DNA from: Euclidia mi | Taxonomy: Eukaryota > Arthropoda > Insecta > Lepidoptera > Erebidae | NCBI GenBank assembly: GCA_944739405.2 | Contig: OX123199.2 | Coordinates: forward strand, 6,623,898 to 6,687,897 | Length of the DNA stretch: 64,000 nucleotides | Direction: 5' to 3' | Part shown: in pieces, positions 30,854-42,109 of the stretch | Layout of the letters: each line of letters begins with the position of its first letter | Position numbering within the stretch: the stretch's first letter is position 1 | Position numbers and translations under genes: made by a program | The notes under the pieces: model-generated | Seen by the model: only the letters and a program-made list of their open reading frames with translations | What the model was told of the DNA's origin: nothing | The model's database searches: none

Positions 30854-32931
30854 AGCTAACGAAAAAGCAGTACCTAACTCAAATTCTAATCTATAATTTT
30901 CTAAGCGACATAGCAGTATCTCATGAATAAGGTATATCCACTTAAATTTTTGATATTTCATCTATTTTGAAAAATAATAATGGGTTGGGTTTCGAAACGA
31001 GTCGCCTGAATTTGAGGGTATTGGTAGTGTAGGGGGCTTAAGGGAGTTCGTTTTAATCCCCTAAAAGTAAATTTGGCTGCCGGAGTTGCGTCTTCATATT
31101 TTTAAACAATTTCCAAAATTTCATAAATACTTCGGCAATTATGTAAAACGGAACGTAGTTTTTATACTTCAGTACAGTTTTACAAATGTAATTTTTAGGT
31201 TTTATGTGAAAAACGTGAAACGAAACACAAAACCGCCATCTTGGAATGATTTTATTGACAGCTAATGTCAAATTTATGAGGTTAGGTTTGTTATGTTAGG
31301 TTTTTTTTTACCCTTAATCCGAAAACAGGAGCCTTTCGCAGGGCTTTGTTAACCTTAGTTTATTAAACTAGTGTGATGAATGTGGAAGTTGGCAGTGCCA
31401 TACACACCGATGTTTGTTGATATTTTCTTTTCAGAGGAAACCAAGTATTTCCGGCAAGTGAAAATGATGAGGGGAGGTTTCGAGTAGAGGAATTAGATGT
31501 AGGTATTCTATGAACTGCTTCCCTATTTTTATACAAAAATAATAATGACCTCTCCATATGTGCATGGAACTGACTTAATTATTTTTATCATCTTACGGCA
31601 CGTAGGTATTTACCTACTTTCGTCAACTATTAATACCTATAACGTCTAATGTAAACCAGTTTTGCTCATGGCTGCACTGAGAACAAAAATTGCGCTATGC
31701 CTATATTGTACAAACAGATTGATGTATGTAATATAAATTTTAATATCAGTATCTCAATTCAATATGCTAAAACATTTTGCTTGCGATTTTGAAATATTGG
31801 AATACGGATGTCGCCAGAATACGGCCGCACGCGACGAGAATGAAGGGGGGCGCCCCGCAGTAGACGGGGCTAAGCTCCCTTCACCTCCCCTGCTTCACCC
31901 CCTCATTTACCAAAACAGTCGCTTAGGACAGCGCCTTAAGGCGCTGTTATACCTCAGAAGCCATGAAACACCTAATTTTTCGTCGCGCATCTAGCCATAA
32001 CGGTACATATTACAAACTTGCAAAAATTAGAGCTTAAAGTCAAAAATCTGAACAAAAGACTTTTGAAAGAATTTTTCATGTACGTAAAATAGAATCACGG
32101 TAAAAAAATCACAAAATCGAGGCAGAAAATAATCTTTCGTCTCACTGTTTGCAATATTTTGATCGTAAGCTGTCATATTTTTTTTGATAATATTGTAGGG
32201 AATCTAATGAACTAAAGAATTACCCTATTTATTTTCATATTATACGTGTATATTTTGTAGAATTAAATAAAATCTGCCAAACGTCTATGATTTTGACGCT
32301 CGGTAGATCCCATCAATATCAAACGCTTCAGCAATTTAAACCTTATTAGCATAAGCGGTGTACTGAGTGTCAGTTGCTAGTTTACGCCCCGCCCAGACCT
32401 CATCATTCGGCTATGAGCCCTGTGAGAGATAGGTCATGTCGCTTGCGTCTCCGCTGCACGAAATTTTACCTGTTTGTTATTATAATACGCCGATTTGAGT
32501 TCGTAATTTCATGTTTTATGTTATAAACTGAATACTATGAATCAAATAGGCTTTTCATGTAACTATGGGCACATATAATTAGGACCTAAGTTTATACTCT
32601 TGTTGCGTTTAATGTGTTATTGTTTCTGTGCTTATAAATATATAATTAGAAGAATAAAATATGGACAATTAGAGAAATAAAGTTCTACGAAGGATTTGTA
32701 CAAGAAAGCGTCGTAATAAAATAGAAATTCATCCATGGCCAAGTGATTATGAAATATGTAACATTTTTACACAAATTATTTTCATAAGAGTCTTTTATGG
32801 CTAACTATGTTACTTATATATTATCGACTAGCTGCTGCCCGCGACGTCGTCTGCGTGAACGCTATACAGCACCTAACTATTAAATAAATACCTAGGATTA
32901 TACCTTTTAAAAAATACGCGGCGGCGATCTG

Positions 32932-32993
32932 GCGAAGTGTGGGTGTGTAATACACCTCTGCCTACCCCTTCGGGGATAAAGGCGTGAAGATAA
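32932..32993 (+). mobile_element. S1 SINE tail fragment inside H2-B
   Basis: 'tggcgaagtgtgggtgtgta' then 'cctctgcctaccccttcggg' and 'gataaaggcgtgaagata' form a truncated S1 tail between H2 sequences near its 3' end. Copies C and D have an S3 SINE at almost the same place. Confidence 0.6.
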
Positions 32994-33230
32994 GAGAAGA
33001 TATACCTTTTAAAATAACATTCATTTACCCGTTTCTTCTTTTTATTTCATACCTGCAGAAAGTGTAGTAACAGAGGGAGACTGTCTTTTGTAAAATTGAC
33101 CTTCAAAAAGTGCTGATTTTCAGCCTGCTTTGAATAAATGACTTTATGGCGATTCTACTGAATTAAGTCATAAGCTGTGCCTGAAGCAGATGGAGAAAAT
33201 AAGGAATACATAACAGGGTAAAATACATAC

Positions 33231-35306
33231 TTATAGGACTTCTCGATATACAACATTAGTGGTTTGGCTCTCCGCAGTCAAAATGTAAAGAGAGTCAGGA
33301 CTGGTGACGCAGGAGCAAGCGACATACAGGACACCCGCTGCCCTCAATGTCTGCCTCTGCGACTTATTGATGGTCATCGCTAAGCAAACACTCACGGGGA
33401 ACTGTATGCGCTTGAATTATGAGGTATGGGAGGAATGCTTGGTATAAATACTGCCTCGCTGACGCCACAACCCGTAAGAATTTCCTAAATGGTGTGTCTG
33501 TGGAGCGAGATGACTTTCAGGCGGGTCACGTTACACAACTTCGGAGGAGATAGGTTCCGAACAAGCATAATCGGGACACCGACCTTCAGCTTGATGCTAT
33601 GCGCTGGAAGTTCACTTGCTGACTGGGAGTTCAGAAATTCCACAGGATAATGTGTGGCGTTTTCTTGCTCGACGACAGTGTTTATAGAGGTGTAGACTAC
33701 TTCATTCCTCTCAATTTCCGAGAGAATGCATTCGGTAATTGCTACAGCCTGATCATTTTTGGGCGTCAAAGTAGGCCACTCACACATTCACGAATTCTGC
33801 TATTACGGTATACAGCTGTATACCTAATTCTAAGCTGGATACAACTCTACTGAGAGACTCTGGAAGCACCACCTGTCCACCTCTCTCCTCTGGTAGAGTG
33901 TCTTCGCCAAGACTTAGAAAGACATCTTAGAATTTTTGAGCACGTGCGTTGACGCCAAGCTGAGCTCTCATATTAATGGTCAAGCGCAGCATACGAACTC
34001 GTGACCACAACAAAGATAATTTCAACGAAGCACTCACCTTCTCCGTGTGGTGACGGATTAAGAATATGGAATGTCACCACCCCATATCATCCCATGGGTG
34101 TCGTAAGATCCGACAGAGGGAGCATATTATGCAGAGAACAGCACTGTAAGAGAAGGAAAACTTGATACAAACCCTATACCAACCCGTTTGGCCAGCGTGG
34201 CATAGTAGGCCAATTCCTCCTTTCAAAGGAGAGGCCTAGTCCAGCAGTGGACTGTTAAAGGCTGATGATGATGATGATGATTATGACTCACCTCGTCAGC
34301 CCTCGAACCCCGTGTCACCACGGGAAGCGTTTGTCGGGAATCGTCACTGAACAGAACTTTGACCACCCATTAAATGCTCGTCCCTGCGGATGTCCTGCAG
34401 GGTTCTGTCCATGGCCTGAACTGCCTTCCTATTGGCCATCGTACGCTCATCCCATACGATCAGAGAGCAATCCTTGAGCACGTGTCCCTTATCACTGTTA
34501 CGTGACACACCACAAACGGGTGTTACGGCGCTCTCTAAATCGATGGGAAATTTCAACATGGTATGTGCTGTCTTGCCACCCAGAAGCAGTGTGGCAGTGA
34601 TTGCCGGCGACGCTACAGCAATGACAATTTGGCCTTGCCTCCTGACCTCTGCAAGTATGCCAGTAGTAACAAATGTTTTTCCTGTTCCACCAGGAGCATC
34701 CAAGAAAAACATTTTAGCTTGGCTTTGCCCAACGCTTTCAAGGACGGTGTCGTAAAATTCGTAAGGTGTCATTTCAAATTGTCCCAGCGTTATACTCCCA
34801 ATTTTCACGGTCTTGATGCGGTGATGATTGGGAAGCTGGTAACAAATATTTGACCAGTGGATTGCCGCTGATAGAAATGACCACGTCTTGAAGTGAACTG
34901 AGACCGGTGTTCAGCACGCGGTCATCAGTTACTTCGACTTCATCTCTAGTAACACCCCTCAAAGCTCGTAGAAAATCTTCAGACAGATGATGGCGATACT
35001 TCTCCCAGAAAGCTACCGCGCTCGCGACTCCACAAAACACCAAGATGACGTCAAACAGATGAAACATCCCGGAAAACCTTCCACAGCACCTGCTTGTCAA
35101 CGTCGGTTAAATACACCCTTTTGCTTGTCGTACGTGTAATATGAAGGCATCTCGTCATACGTAAGGGACCTCACAAACTGATCGATTTTACAGAGCCTGA
35201 AAAATGCCAAGAGAGTTGTTTGACGCGGATTTTCCAAGAGCTCAGCAACGCTGTCGGGATCAAAATATATGCGCTGGCCGTTCTCTAGGTGGTCGTGTAA
35301 ATGCAT
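33231..35306 (-). pseudogene. Helitron Pif1-type helicase, broken (copy B)
   Basis: In Helitrons this is the C-terminal helicase of the RepHel protein that unwinds donor DNA. The reverse strand shows, from 35306: 'HLENGQRIYFDPDSV' with 'PSYYTYDKQKGVFNRR'; then, after a gap, 'FDVILVFCGVASAVAFWEKY'; Walker A 'FLDAPGGTGKTF'; motif II 'LIVWDERTMAN'; then, past a (gat)n-tailed SINE, 'YPVEFLNSQSASELP', 'PIMLVRNLSPPKLCN' and the C-terminal 'LYVACS' block ending at 33231. It has several frameshifts, an internal deletion near 35080 and the SINE at 34040-34285. No Rep domain lies upstream. Confidence 0.85.
34040..34285 (+). mobile_element. SINE-like retroposon with (gat)n tail, in helicase pseudogene
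   Basis: Same family as 28739-28974, flanked by 8 bp duplications ACTCACCT (34032-34039 and 34286-34293). It interrupts the helicase gene. Confidence 0.75.
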
Positions 35307-36624
35307 TACGGTAGGATGCTTCTCATGTATCTAGAGAACACCAGTATCCGCCAAACCGCTTCAGACGTAACAATAAATAAATGGCTGTGTGTGAGTCAAA
35401 ATAATTTAGCTAGTTCCACATTTCACTTATATTAATATACAGTTAATCCAAACAAAGGTACGTGCTATATGTATATCCCGGAAGACAATTTAAAGCAAGT
35501 TTACATGCGACCTGAAAATATATTAATTAAGAAGCAATAATTACACCAATGTGACCAAAATGTTTATTTTGTACTAACTCTATTACTATTTATTCTGACA
35601 GAAATGATGTAAACAATCAAGTGTGGCGATGGTGTAGTTAATTAATTAAATAACTTCAACTAATAGTCTTGCTCATCTCTGAAACGAATTAAAAATACAA
35701 TTTTTAAGAAGAATATGTACAACTCCATCTATGACTTTTGAAAACAACTATTAACGTCGCCAACATGTTCAAATTTAAATTATTTATATCCAAAAAGGGC
35801 TTACACATGTAATTCGACTTGATATTTTTGAACTCTCTTAGATGGCGCTGCATTAAAATTGTCTTGATTCTATATATTTAATTAATTATGTTTATCAGCC
35901 TAAGTTACTTATATTGCGTGATTTTTATAGTGTGAAGCTAGCTTATAGCATAGTTAACATAATAACAACATTCAAATATGCATAGTTACATTACACGTTG
36001 TTACAGAATGCGTTGAAGAAATAAAGGTTCTCTGCTCGTTCCCTGTAGGTCATAGCGTGATAATATGTAGTCTATGTGGTGACCCGACTTTTTAGTAATA
36101 TTTGTGCCAAATTTGAAGTAAATCCATGCAGTACTTTTTTACTTTAGCCCGGATATAAGGACAAACAGATAAACAGATAAACAGACAAACAGACAAACAG
36201 ACAAACAGACAAACAGACAAAAATTCTAAAAACTATATTGTTGGCCTCGGTATCGATAGTAGATCACACCCCAATTATTCTTTTAAAAAAATATTCAATG
36301 TACAGTTTTGACTTTCCTACCATTTTATTATATGTATAGATTATGCATAATATAATTATATAAATTATTCTCACAATACATAGCTGCCACAGTTTTCAAT
36401 TTTTGAAAGAGTAATAACATAAAATCGAATCATTTTATGTACCTACTAGCTGTGCCCGCGACTTCGTTCGCGTAAATGTTGGAATTTAATTAGCATGACA
36501 TTTATGTTAAGAGTATATAATATTTATAACTTTTATATGTACATATATTATATACCTAATATATATCTTTACAGAATTTCTTTATACACAACATTAACTG
36601 TTTTACCATCTTCACATAGAACAT

Positions 36625-37099
36625 ACATACATACATACATATACTCACAACTGTTTTCCGGAGGGGTAGGCAGAGACCATGGAACGCTATTTGCAACGAT
36701 CCCGACATACCTCTCTTGCTTCATTCACTCCTATCAAGTTTCTCATTCATGCTCTTCTGTTTAGGGTACTTCTGACCTGTCCTTATTTTAGGATGTCTCC
36801 AATCTGATCAGAGAACGTCCGCCTAGGTCTTCCCCTTCGTCCTGTCCCATTCACACTTGCCTTATATATTTTCTTTGTCAGTCTTTCGTCATCCATCCTC
36901 TCCATGTGTCCAAACCATCTTAACATGCCTTTCCCGATGCTTGTCACTACATCTTCTTTTACCGCACACCACTCTCGTATCACACAATTCTTTACTCTGT
37001 CGGTCAAAAACACACCACGCATACTTCTCAGTGCTCTCATTTCTACAGCATTTATTCTACTTTCATGACTCTTCTGCCATACCCAACTTTCACTACCAT
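36625..37099 (-). mobile_element. 5'-truncated LINE, partner of the S1 SINEs
   Basis: Flanked by perfect 11 bp duplications ACATAGAACAT (36614-36624 and 37100-37110). On the reverse strand it reads out of an RT C-terminal region into the tail 'ctctgcctacccctccgg', 'gtgagtatatg' and (tatg)n, the same 3' end as the S1 SINEs. Confidence 0.8.
36664..37099 (-). pseudogene. LINE RT C-terminal region (tail-donor LINE)
   Basis: The reverse strand encodes YGSESWVWQKSHESRINAVE, 'GMLRWFGHMERMDDERLTKK' and 'GRRGRPRRTF', typical of the region after the RT core in RTE/CR1-like LINEs. After a stop at about 36783 and frame changes it continues 'RRACMRNLIGVNEAREVC' and ends in 'SAYPSGKQ', where the DNA is 'tctgcctacccctccggaaa'. 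That DNA is also the SINE tail, so the SINE 3' end corresponds to the last codons of this LINE. It lacks the catalytic core. Confidence 0.7.
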
Positions 37100-37511
37100 A
37101 CATAGAACATGCAAATTATTTTTACCAATCATGTGAAAAGCAACATGTTCGGATGTCGATTCCAGCTGTTTCAAGTGTCTGTCATTGCGATTTATTTAGA
37201 AAATACACACAGGACTACGACTATCCAGCCCTGCCGAAAGTAAGATAGCCCCGTTGAGTAATTCAAGAGGTATCTGAATTCAGGGCTCAGTCTCCCGCTC
37301 AGAGATTCCCACGTACGTGACGTGAGGAGTGGGAAATTGTGAATAATGAGACACCTGTATAAGAACAGAACACGAACGAACGAAAGAAATCAAAGGATCA
37401 CGATAACATTCAACAATCATAAACTCATAAGTAACGTCAAATAACCAATCCAAGTATTCCAAAGACGACGAAAGCAAATTATCCGAGGACCTGATCAATC
37501 CTCGGAGAATC

Positions 37512-38323
37512 CACGTTCACAGTGCATGTACCACATGTGGGCCACTATGAAGACATCATCAAACGTGCGTGCACCACCAATGGGCTACGAGTCTATATCA
37601 ATGGAATGCTTTTTTTGAGTTTGCACGTACCAACTGCGCCAGTTTTTATGATATACACGTATGAACAATGAACCATATAATAAAATGTCCAAAACACCGA
37701 CCGAAATTTCGTTAGTGTTACCAGGCAATCGAGGTTGGAAATGAAACCAATTTTTTATAGAAAAAAAATTAAATAAAAGATGAAATAACAAATGAACTAA
37801 TTATTGTGACAGCTATATTTTGACTCCTCCAATTCTTCTACAACATTCTTTTCACCATCGTTATCCTCCATCATCCTCCATAACTCCTCTTCGGTCAAAG
37901 GCAATGAAGATATCGGCCTCGAACGTTTCATAAAGAACCAAGATGAAAACCAAAATAAAAGAAATTGACAACACTTGCTATGACCGGAGCGTCACGAATT
38001 CGTAAAAACTTACTTAGTTTTGAAAACTTTTACTCATACGCGCGTTATCGTCTAATGGGTTGGCATAAATGTTAAATTTTACCCACATTTTTATGAATGA
38101 GAACAAAGTACACGTGAGTGGCACATATATGGGGCACGAAATTTATAGCGTGCACGTGAGTGCACCACATGTGGCCCACCTGAAAAATAAAAATAAAAGG
38201 GGCATTCTATTTTCTTTTTCGTATGTTATATGTCATTACATATGCTTATCTTATCAAATTACCGCAAAAAATACTTGCACGTGACGGGTATTTTAAGAAA
38301 TTTATATCTGCACTGTTAACGTG
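37512..38323 (-). mobile_element. piggyBac-like non-autonomous element
   Basis: An 812 bp insert in H1-3 with inverted ends CACGTTCACAGTGCA (left) and CACGTTAACAGTGCA (right, reverse strand). Subterminal CCACATGTGG motifs occur near each end (37530 and 38163). TTAA follows the right end (38324-38327) and the intact H1 site reads 'gaatcttaacaccg', so insertion was at TTAA; the left TTAA is missing. The short reverse frame inside supports piggyBac ancestry. Confidence 0.5.
37797..37931 (-). CDS. Transposase N-terminal remnant (piggyBac-like)
   Basis: A 44-codon frame starting MKRSRPISSLPLTEEELWRM and running into an acidic stretch (MEDNDGEK...EELEESKY) before a stop. PiggyBac transposases commonly begin with a short 'LTEEE' helix followed by an acidic region. 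The DDD catalytic domain is absent, so the internal part was deleted and the element cannot move itself. The assignment rests on this short motif plus the TTAA site. Confidence 0.4.
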   Translation of the reverse strand: MKRSRPISSLPLTEEELWRMMEDNDGEKNVVEELEESKYSCHNN

Positions 38324-39014
38324 TTAACACCGCCATTCAGAAAATCATTTGTCAACGCCCTCTATGTTTACATATACAAACCGACCGAGAAAGAAAATAA
38401 TAATTATGGACTAATAGACAATTTATTGAATAAAGGATTCATATTCATTGTATTTATTATTTTAAAATAACGAATAATGCAATGATTATATAACTATTAT
38501 ACAAACATAATAATTTGAAATACATGAGATTGACCGTTTATATTAAGTGGACATTGTAATAAATTTTGACACAGAGACTTTTTGTTTATGAAAGTGCCGA
38601 ATATTATACTCTATTATTGTTTAATAACATAAAGATACCAGACACATAATTATTGTCTTTTTTGCAAGAAACATTTATCTTGCTAGAAAATAATTTGAAA
38701 ATAGTGACATCTATTGGTCGGTAGGTAGCCATAAAACACTTTGAAGGTACCTATTTAGACTAACTATACTTTTACTAACAAACTTATAGGTAATGATCAT
38801 AGATGGCACCATATATGTATATAACCATTTTTAGATGATCCCTGTTTTGTTTGGGACTACGTACAAAGGAGAGGTCAAGCTGTACACCGAAAACCACTCA
38901 ACCGATTGTGATGTAACATATACTATTTTATAGGTTTGAGTATCCTTTGTTCATGAGTGTAAGTTTTATTGAAATCAATTTCGCCATTTTAGAGATCTTT
39001 AGCAACATAGGGAA

Positions 39015-39047
<33 letters not shown>

Positions 39048-39828
39048 TAAATTCTAAAAAACATCAAGTATTGCTTTTTAGCATTTTCCTAGATTTTTTA
39101 GCTAATTTTCGTCAAAATATCTTTAATGTACAGACTTTTTCACCTCTACAGTTTTATTATAGTATAGATATTTCAAATTCATTAGCTTGTCAGAGCGCCT
39201 GGAGCGCTAAGATGCCGCCACGGCGAACAATAATGATGACAGCGCTAATATGGCGCTCCGCAATCCGCACACAAGCGGTAACGAATGTTGTATTATTGTG
39301 TTTTGAACATAAACCTTTTTAGGTACATCGGGTAAAACTTTGATTATTCATAAACTATTAGGTATGTCTCAGTACATCTAATATCTTTTTAATTTCTAAA
39401 ATCAATCATTTATAAGTAAGAAGGTAACTTCTCTGTTTGCTACAACACAAGATATAGTATTTTTTTTAATAATAAAGTACGTAACTAATTATCATTATTG
39501 TAATTACAGTGAAGTTAAAGATAACAGTTCTGCAACGTCTTACACACATTTGACTTCAGTCATTCCTAACACGATCTGTTCAAGAGATAGCCAAGAAATG
39601 CCAAACAATTTTTTTAACAAATTTGACTCAAATTCCGTAGTGATAAGCAAAAATTACAAGAGGGATAGCAGTGATTGGTTCGAATTGCGTAAGGATATGT
39701 TGACAGATTGAAATTTTTGTATAGTGGTAAAAAGAAGAGATAACAGCAGTAAAGCCAACTAAGTAAAAAATATTTTGTACAAATAAAATATTTGCAATGT
39801 AAAATCAGTTGCGCATGGAATCTAAAAT

Positions 39829-40476
39829 GAACAACTGGCTTTGCAACAACTGGCGAAGCAAGAAAATGATACAATCGAGCCTTGTGGATTATTCGATTAT
39901 TGGTGCCGCGCCAGATGGATTAATAGGTCCAAACACGATTGTGGAAATTTAATGTTCTAAAGTTGCCTATAAGAATGGCCTGGAGAATAGTATAAGAGCA
40001 AATAAAATACAAATATGGAAACATGATAAAAAAGTGAACTGACTAGTCTAAACAAATATTGTAATTGTTATTACCAAATTCAGGGGCAACGCCACGTTAC
40101 ACGCAAACAAAACTGTTTAGTTGCTGTGTGGAGTGGCGAAAGTATACCACTAAAAATAGAAATTATAGAAAGAGATGATGTTTTCTGGGAGAAGCTTGTG
40201 GCGTTTTATATGAATTGGCAGTTGCCTGAAATTGTTGATTCTCGTCAAGCTCAAGGGATGGCATTGCGAGATCACGGAAAGGAAAATGTTTCATCAGTGC
40301 TTGAAATTTCTACAATACCAAGCCGTAAAAGGAAAGTAAATGAAACTGTGCCTCGTGAACAACAGCAAATAATAAGTATTGAAGCCTTATCACCTCACAC
40401 ACTGCCTTTAAAATTCGATGAGAATAAAGAAAACCTGCCGGGTTGTAGCAGACAGCTAACTTTTGATGAGCTGTAA
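39829..40476 (+). pseudogene. YqaJ-type exonuclease of element R, copy b (dead)
   Basis: The plus strand reads GAAPDGLIGPNTIVEI, then TAA (39950-39952), then C, so the catalytic lysine codon is a stop, as in copy a. After it come 'AYKNGLENSIRANK', a further stop, then 'CNCYYQIQGQRHVTRKQN' and the longest clean frame (40126-40476) with 'WSGESIPLKIEIIERDDVFW', 'VAFYMNWQLPEIVDSRQAQG' and a polar tail ending 'SRQLTFDEL'. The 'YYQIQGQ', 'FYMNWQLPEIVDSR' and 'PDG...VEI' blocks match YqaJ nucleases in order and spacing. It is better preserved than copy a but not functional. Confidence 0.7.
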
Positions 40477-42109
40477 ACACTGTATTTCGTTAATAAATTA
40501 TAAATGAATATAAATAAATATCTTTTAATATTTATTTTCTTTGAAACAACACATATTTGAAGCGAAAGAAATTTTTTTTATTTTTCCATACAAACATGTA
40601 TGACGAGAGCTAACGAAAAAGCAGTAACTCAAATTCTAATTCTATAATTTTCTAAGCGACATAGCAATATCTCATGAATAAGGTATATCCACATATATTT
40701 TTGATGTTTCATCTATTTTGAAAAATAATAATGGGTTGGGTTTCGAAACGAGTCGCCTGAATTTGAGGGTATTGGTAGTGTAGGGGGCTTAAGGTAGTTC
40801 GCTTTAATCCCCTAAAAGTAATTTTGGCTGCCGGAGTTGCGTCTAAATATTTTTAAACAATTTCCAAAATTTCATAAATACTTCGGCAATTATGCAAAAC
40901 GGAACATAGTTTTTATACTTTAGTACAGTTTTACAAATGTAATTTTTAGGTTTTATGTGAAAAACGTGAAACGAAACGCAAACTGCCATCTTGGAATGAT
41001 CATATTGACAGCTAATGTCAAATTTGTGCGTCATTGCTTTCGAGTGCCTTGGGTTAGGTGCGACTGTAATAAGTAAATAAATAGGTTATGTTAGGTTCTC
41101 TTTTGACCCTTAATCCGAAAATAGGAGCCCTTCGCAGGGCTCCGACAACCTTAGTTTATTAAACTAGTGTGATGAATGTGGAAGTTGGCAGTGCCATACA
41201 CACCGATGTTTGGAGATTTCTTTTTCAGAGGAAACCAAGTATTTCTGGCAAGTGAAAATGGTGAGGGGGGTTTCAAGACCTCCCCTGCTCCCTCTCCAAT
41301 CACTCACAACCCCTAAAAACGGCGACGTATTTCGAAACCTTTGCCATAATAATTATACCTATAATAACAATAAACATCCATAAATAAATAAAAGAAATCA
41401 ACTTTTACTAAACTTCAATTATCTCGTAACTCGCTTTAGTTGAGATACGGTTTTTGCGCTTAGTAGAGCAGTATTCTGCTTTTTAGGGTACCGTAGCTAA
41501 AAATTTAAAAAACGGAACCCTTATAGATTCGCAATGTCTGTCTGTCTGTCCGCCCGTATGTCACAGCCAATTTATTGCAAAACAGATTTGAAAACTGGCA
41601 GGAATGGAATTAGATGTAGGTATTCTATGAACTTCTTGACTATTTTTATACAAAAACAAAACAAACATAATAATGGCCTCTCCATACATGGAAATGACTT
41701 AATTATTTTTATCATCTTACGGCACGTAGGTATGTACCTACTTTCGTCAACATTTAATACCTATAACGTCTAATGTAAACCAGTTTTGCTCATGGCTGCA
41801 CTGAGAACAAAAATTGCGCTATGCCTATATTGTACAAACAGATTGATGTCTGTAATATAAATTTTAATATCAGTATCTCAATTCAATATGCTAAAACGTT
41901 TTGCTTGCGATTTTGAAATATTGGAATACGGATGTCGCCAGAATACGGCCGCACGCGACGAGAATGAAGGGGGGCGCCCCGCAGTAGACGGAGCTAAACT
42001 CCCTTCACCTCCCCTGCTTCACCCCCTCATTTACCAAAACAGTCGCTTAGGACAGCGCCTTAATATTTATTTAATGTTAATGGTTATTAATCATCTGACC
42101 GTCACACTT

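Larger units (their letters stand above)
27558..31935 (+). mobile_element. TTAA-flanked DNA transposon R, copy a
   Basis: It starts GGCGCTGTTATACC and ends ...CTTAGGACAGCGCC, giving short inverted termini GGCGCTGT. It is flanked by TTAA at 27554-27557 and 31936-31939. It carries a decayed YqaJ-type nuclease gene (29856-30519) and SINE/LINE inserts at 28739-28974, 29418-29811 and about 30636-30853; without these it is about 3.5-3.8 kb. No transposase is recognised. TTAA duplications occur in the piggyBac and Kolobok superfamilies; Kolobok fits the GG-starting ends better. That placement is inference. Confidence 0.75.
32828..36340 (-). mobile_element. Helitron H2, copy B (3.5 kb, complete ends)
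   Basis: On the reverse strand it runs from TCTATACATATAATAAAATG (36340 downwards) to '...gtcgcgggcagcagCTAG' at 32828, with A and T at the flanks. Copy a of R has the uninterrupted site 'gattatcgattatgcataat' at about 28434, which fixes both ends exactly. It carries the remains of a Pif1-type helicase but no Rep nuclease or HUH motif. It lacks the H3 insertion found in copies C and D. Confidence 0.9.
36446..39168 (-). mobile_element. Helitron H1, copy 3
   Basis: The reverse strand runs from TCTATACTATAATAAAACTG (39168 downwards) to '...gtcgcgggcacagCTAG' at 36446, flanked by A and T. The empty site in R-a ('gtacttatatttccaattca', about 28539) fixes the ends. It carries a LINE fragment (36625-37099) and a piggyBac-like insert (37512-38323). 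No Helitron protein is encoded. Confidence 0.9.
31940..42059 (+). mobile_element. TTAA-flanked DNA transposon R, copy b (with two nested Helitrons)
   Basis: Head-to-tail with copy a, sharing the TTAA at 31936-31939, and closed by TTAA at 42060-42063. It has the same termini GGCGCTGT...ACAGCGCC. It contains Helitrons H2-B (32828-36340) and H1-3 (36446-39168); without them it is about 3.9 kb. Relative to copy a it has an extra segment at about 41278-41608 ('ttttagggtaccgtagctaa' with a (tctg) run) and lacks the SINE inserts. The nuclease gene is also dead here. Confidence 0.75.

Noticed and set aside
34265..34477. Open frame beginning with several methionines (also 54732, 59819)
   Set aside because: It starts in the (gat)n tail of a SINE and runs antisense to the helicase pseudogene.
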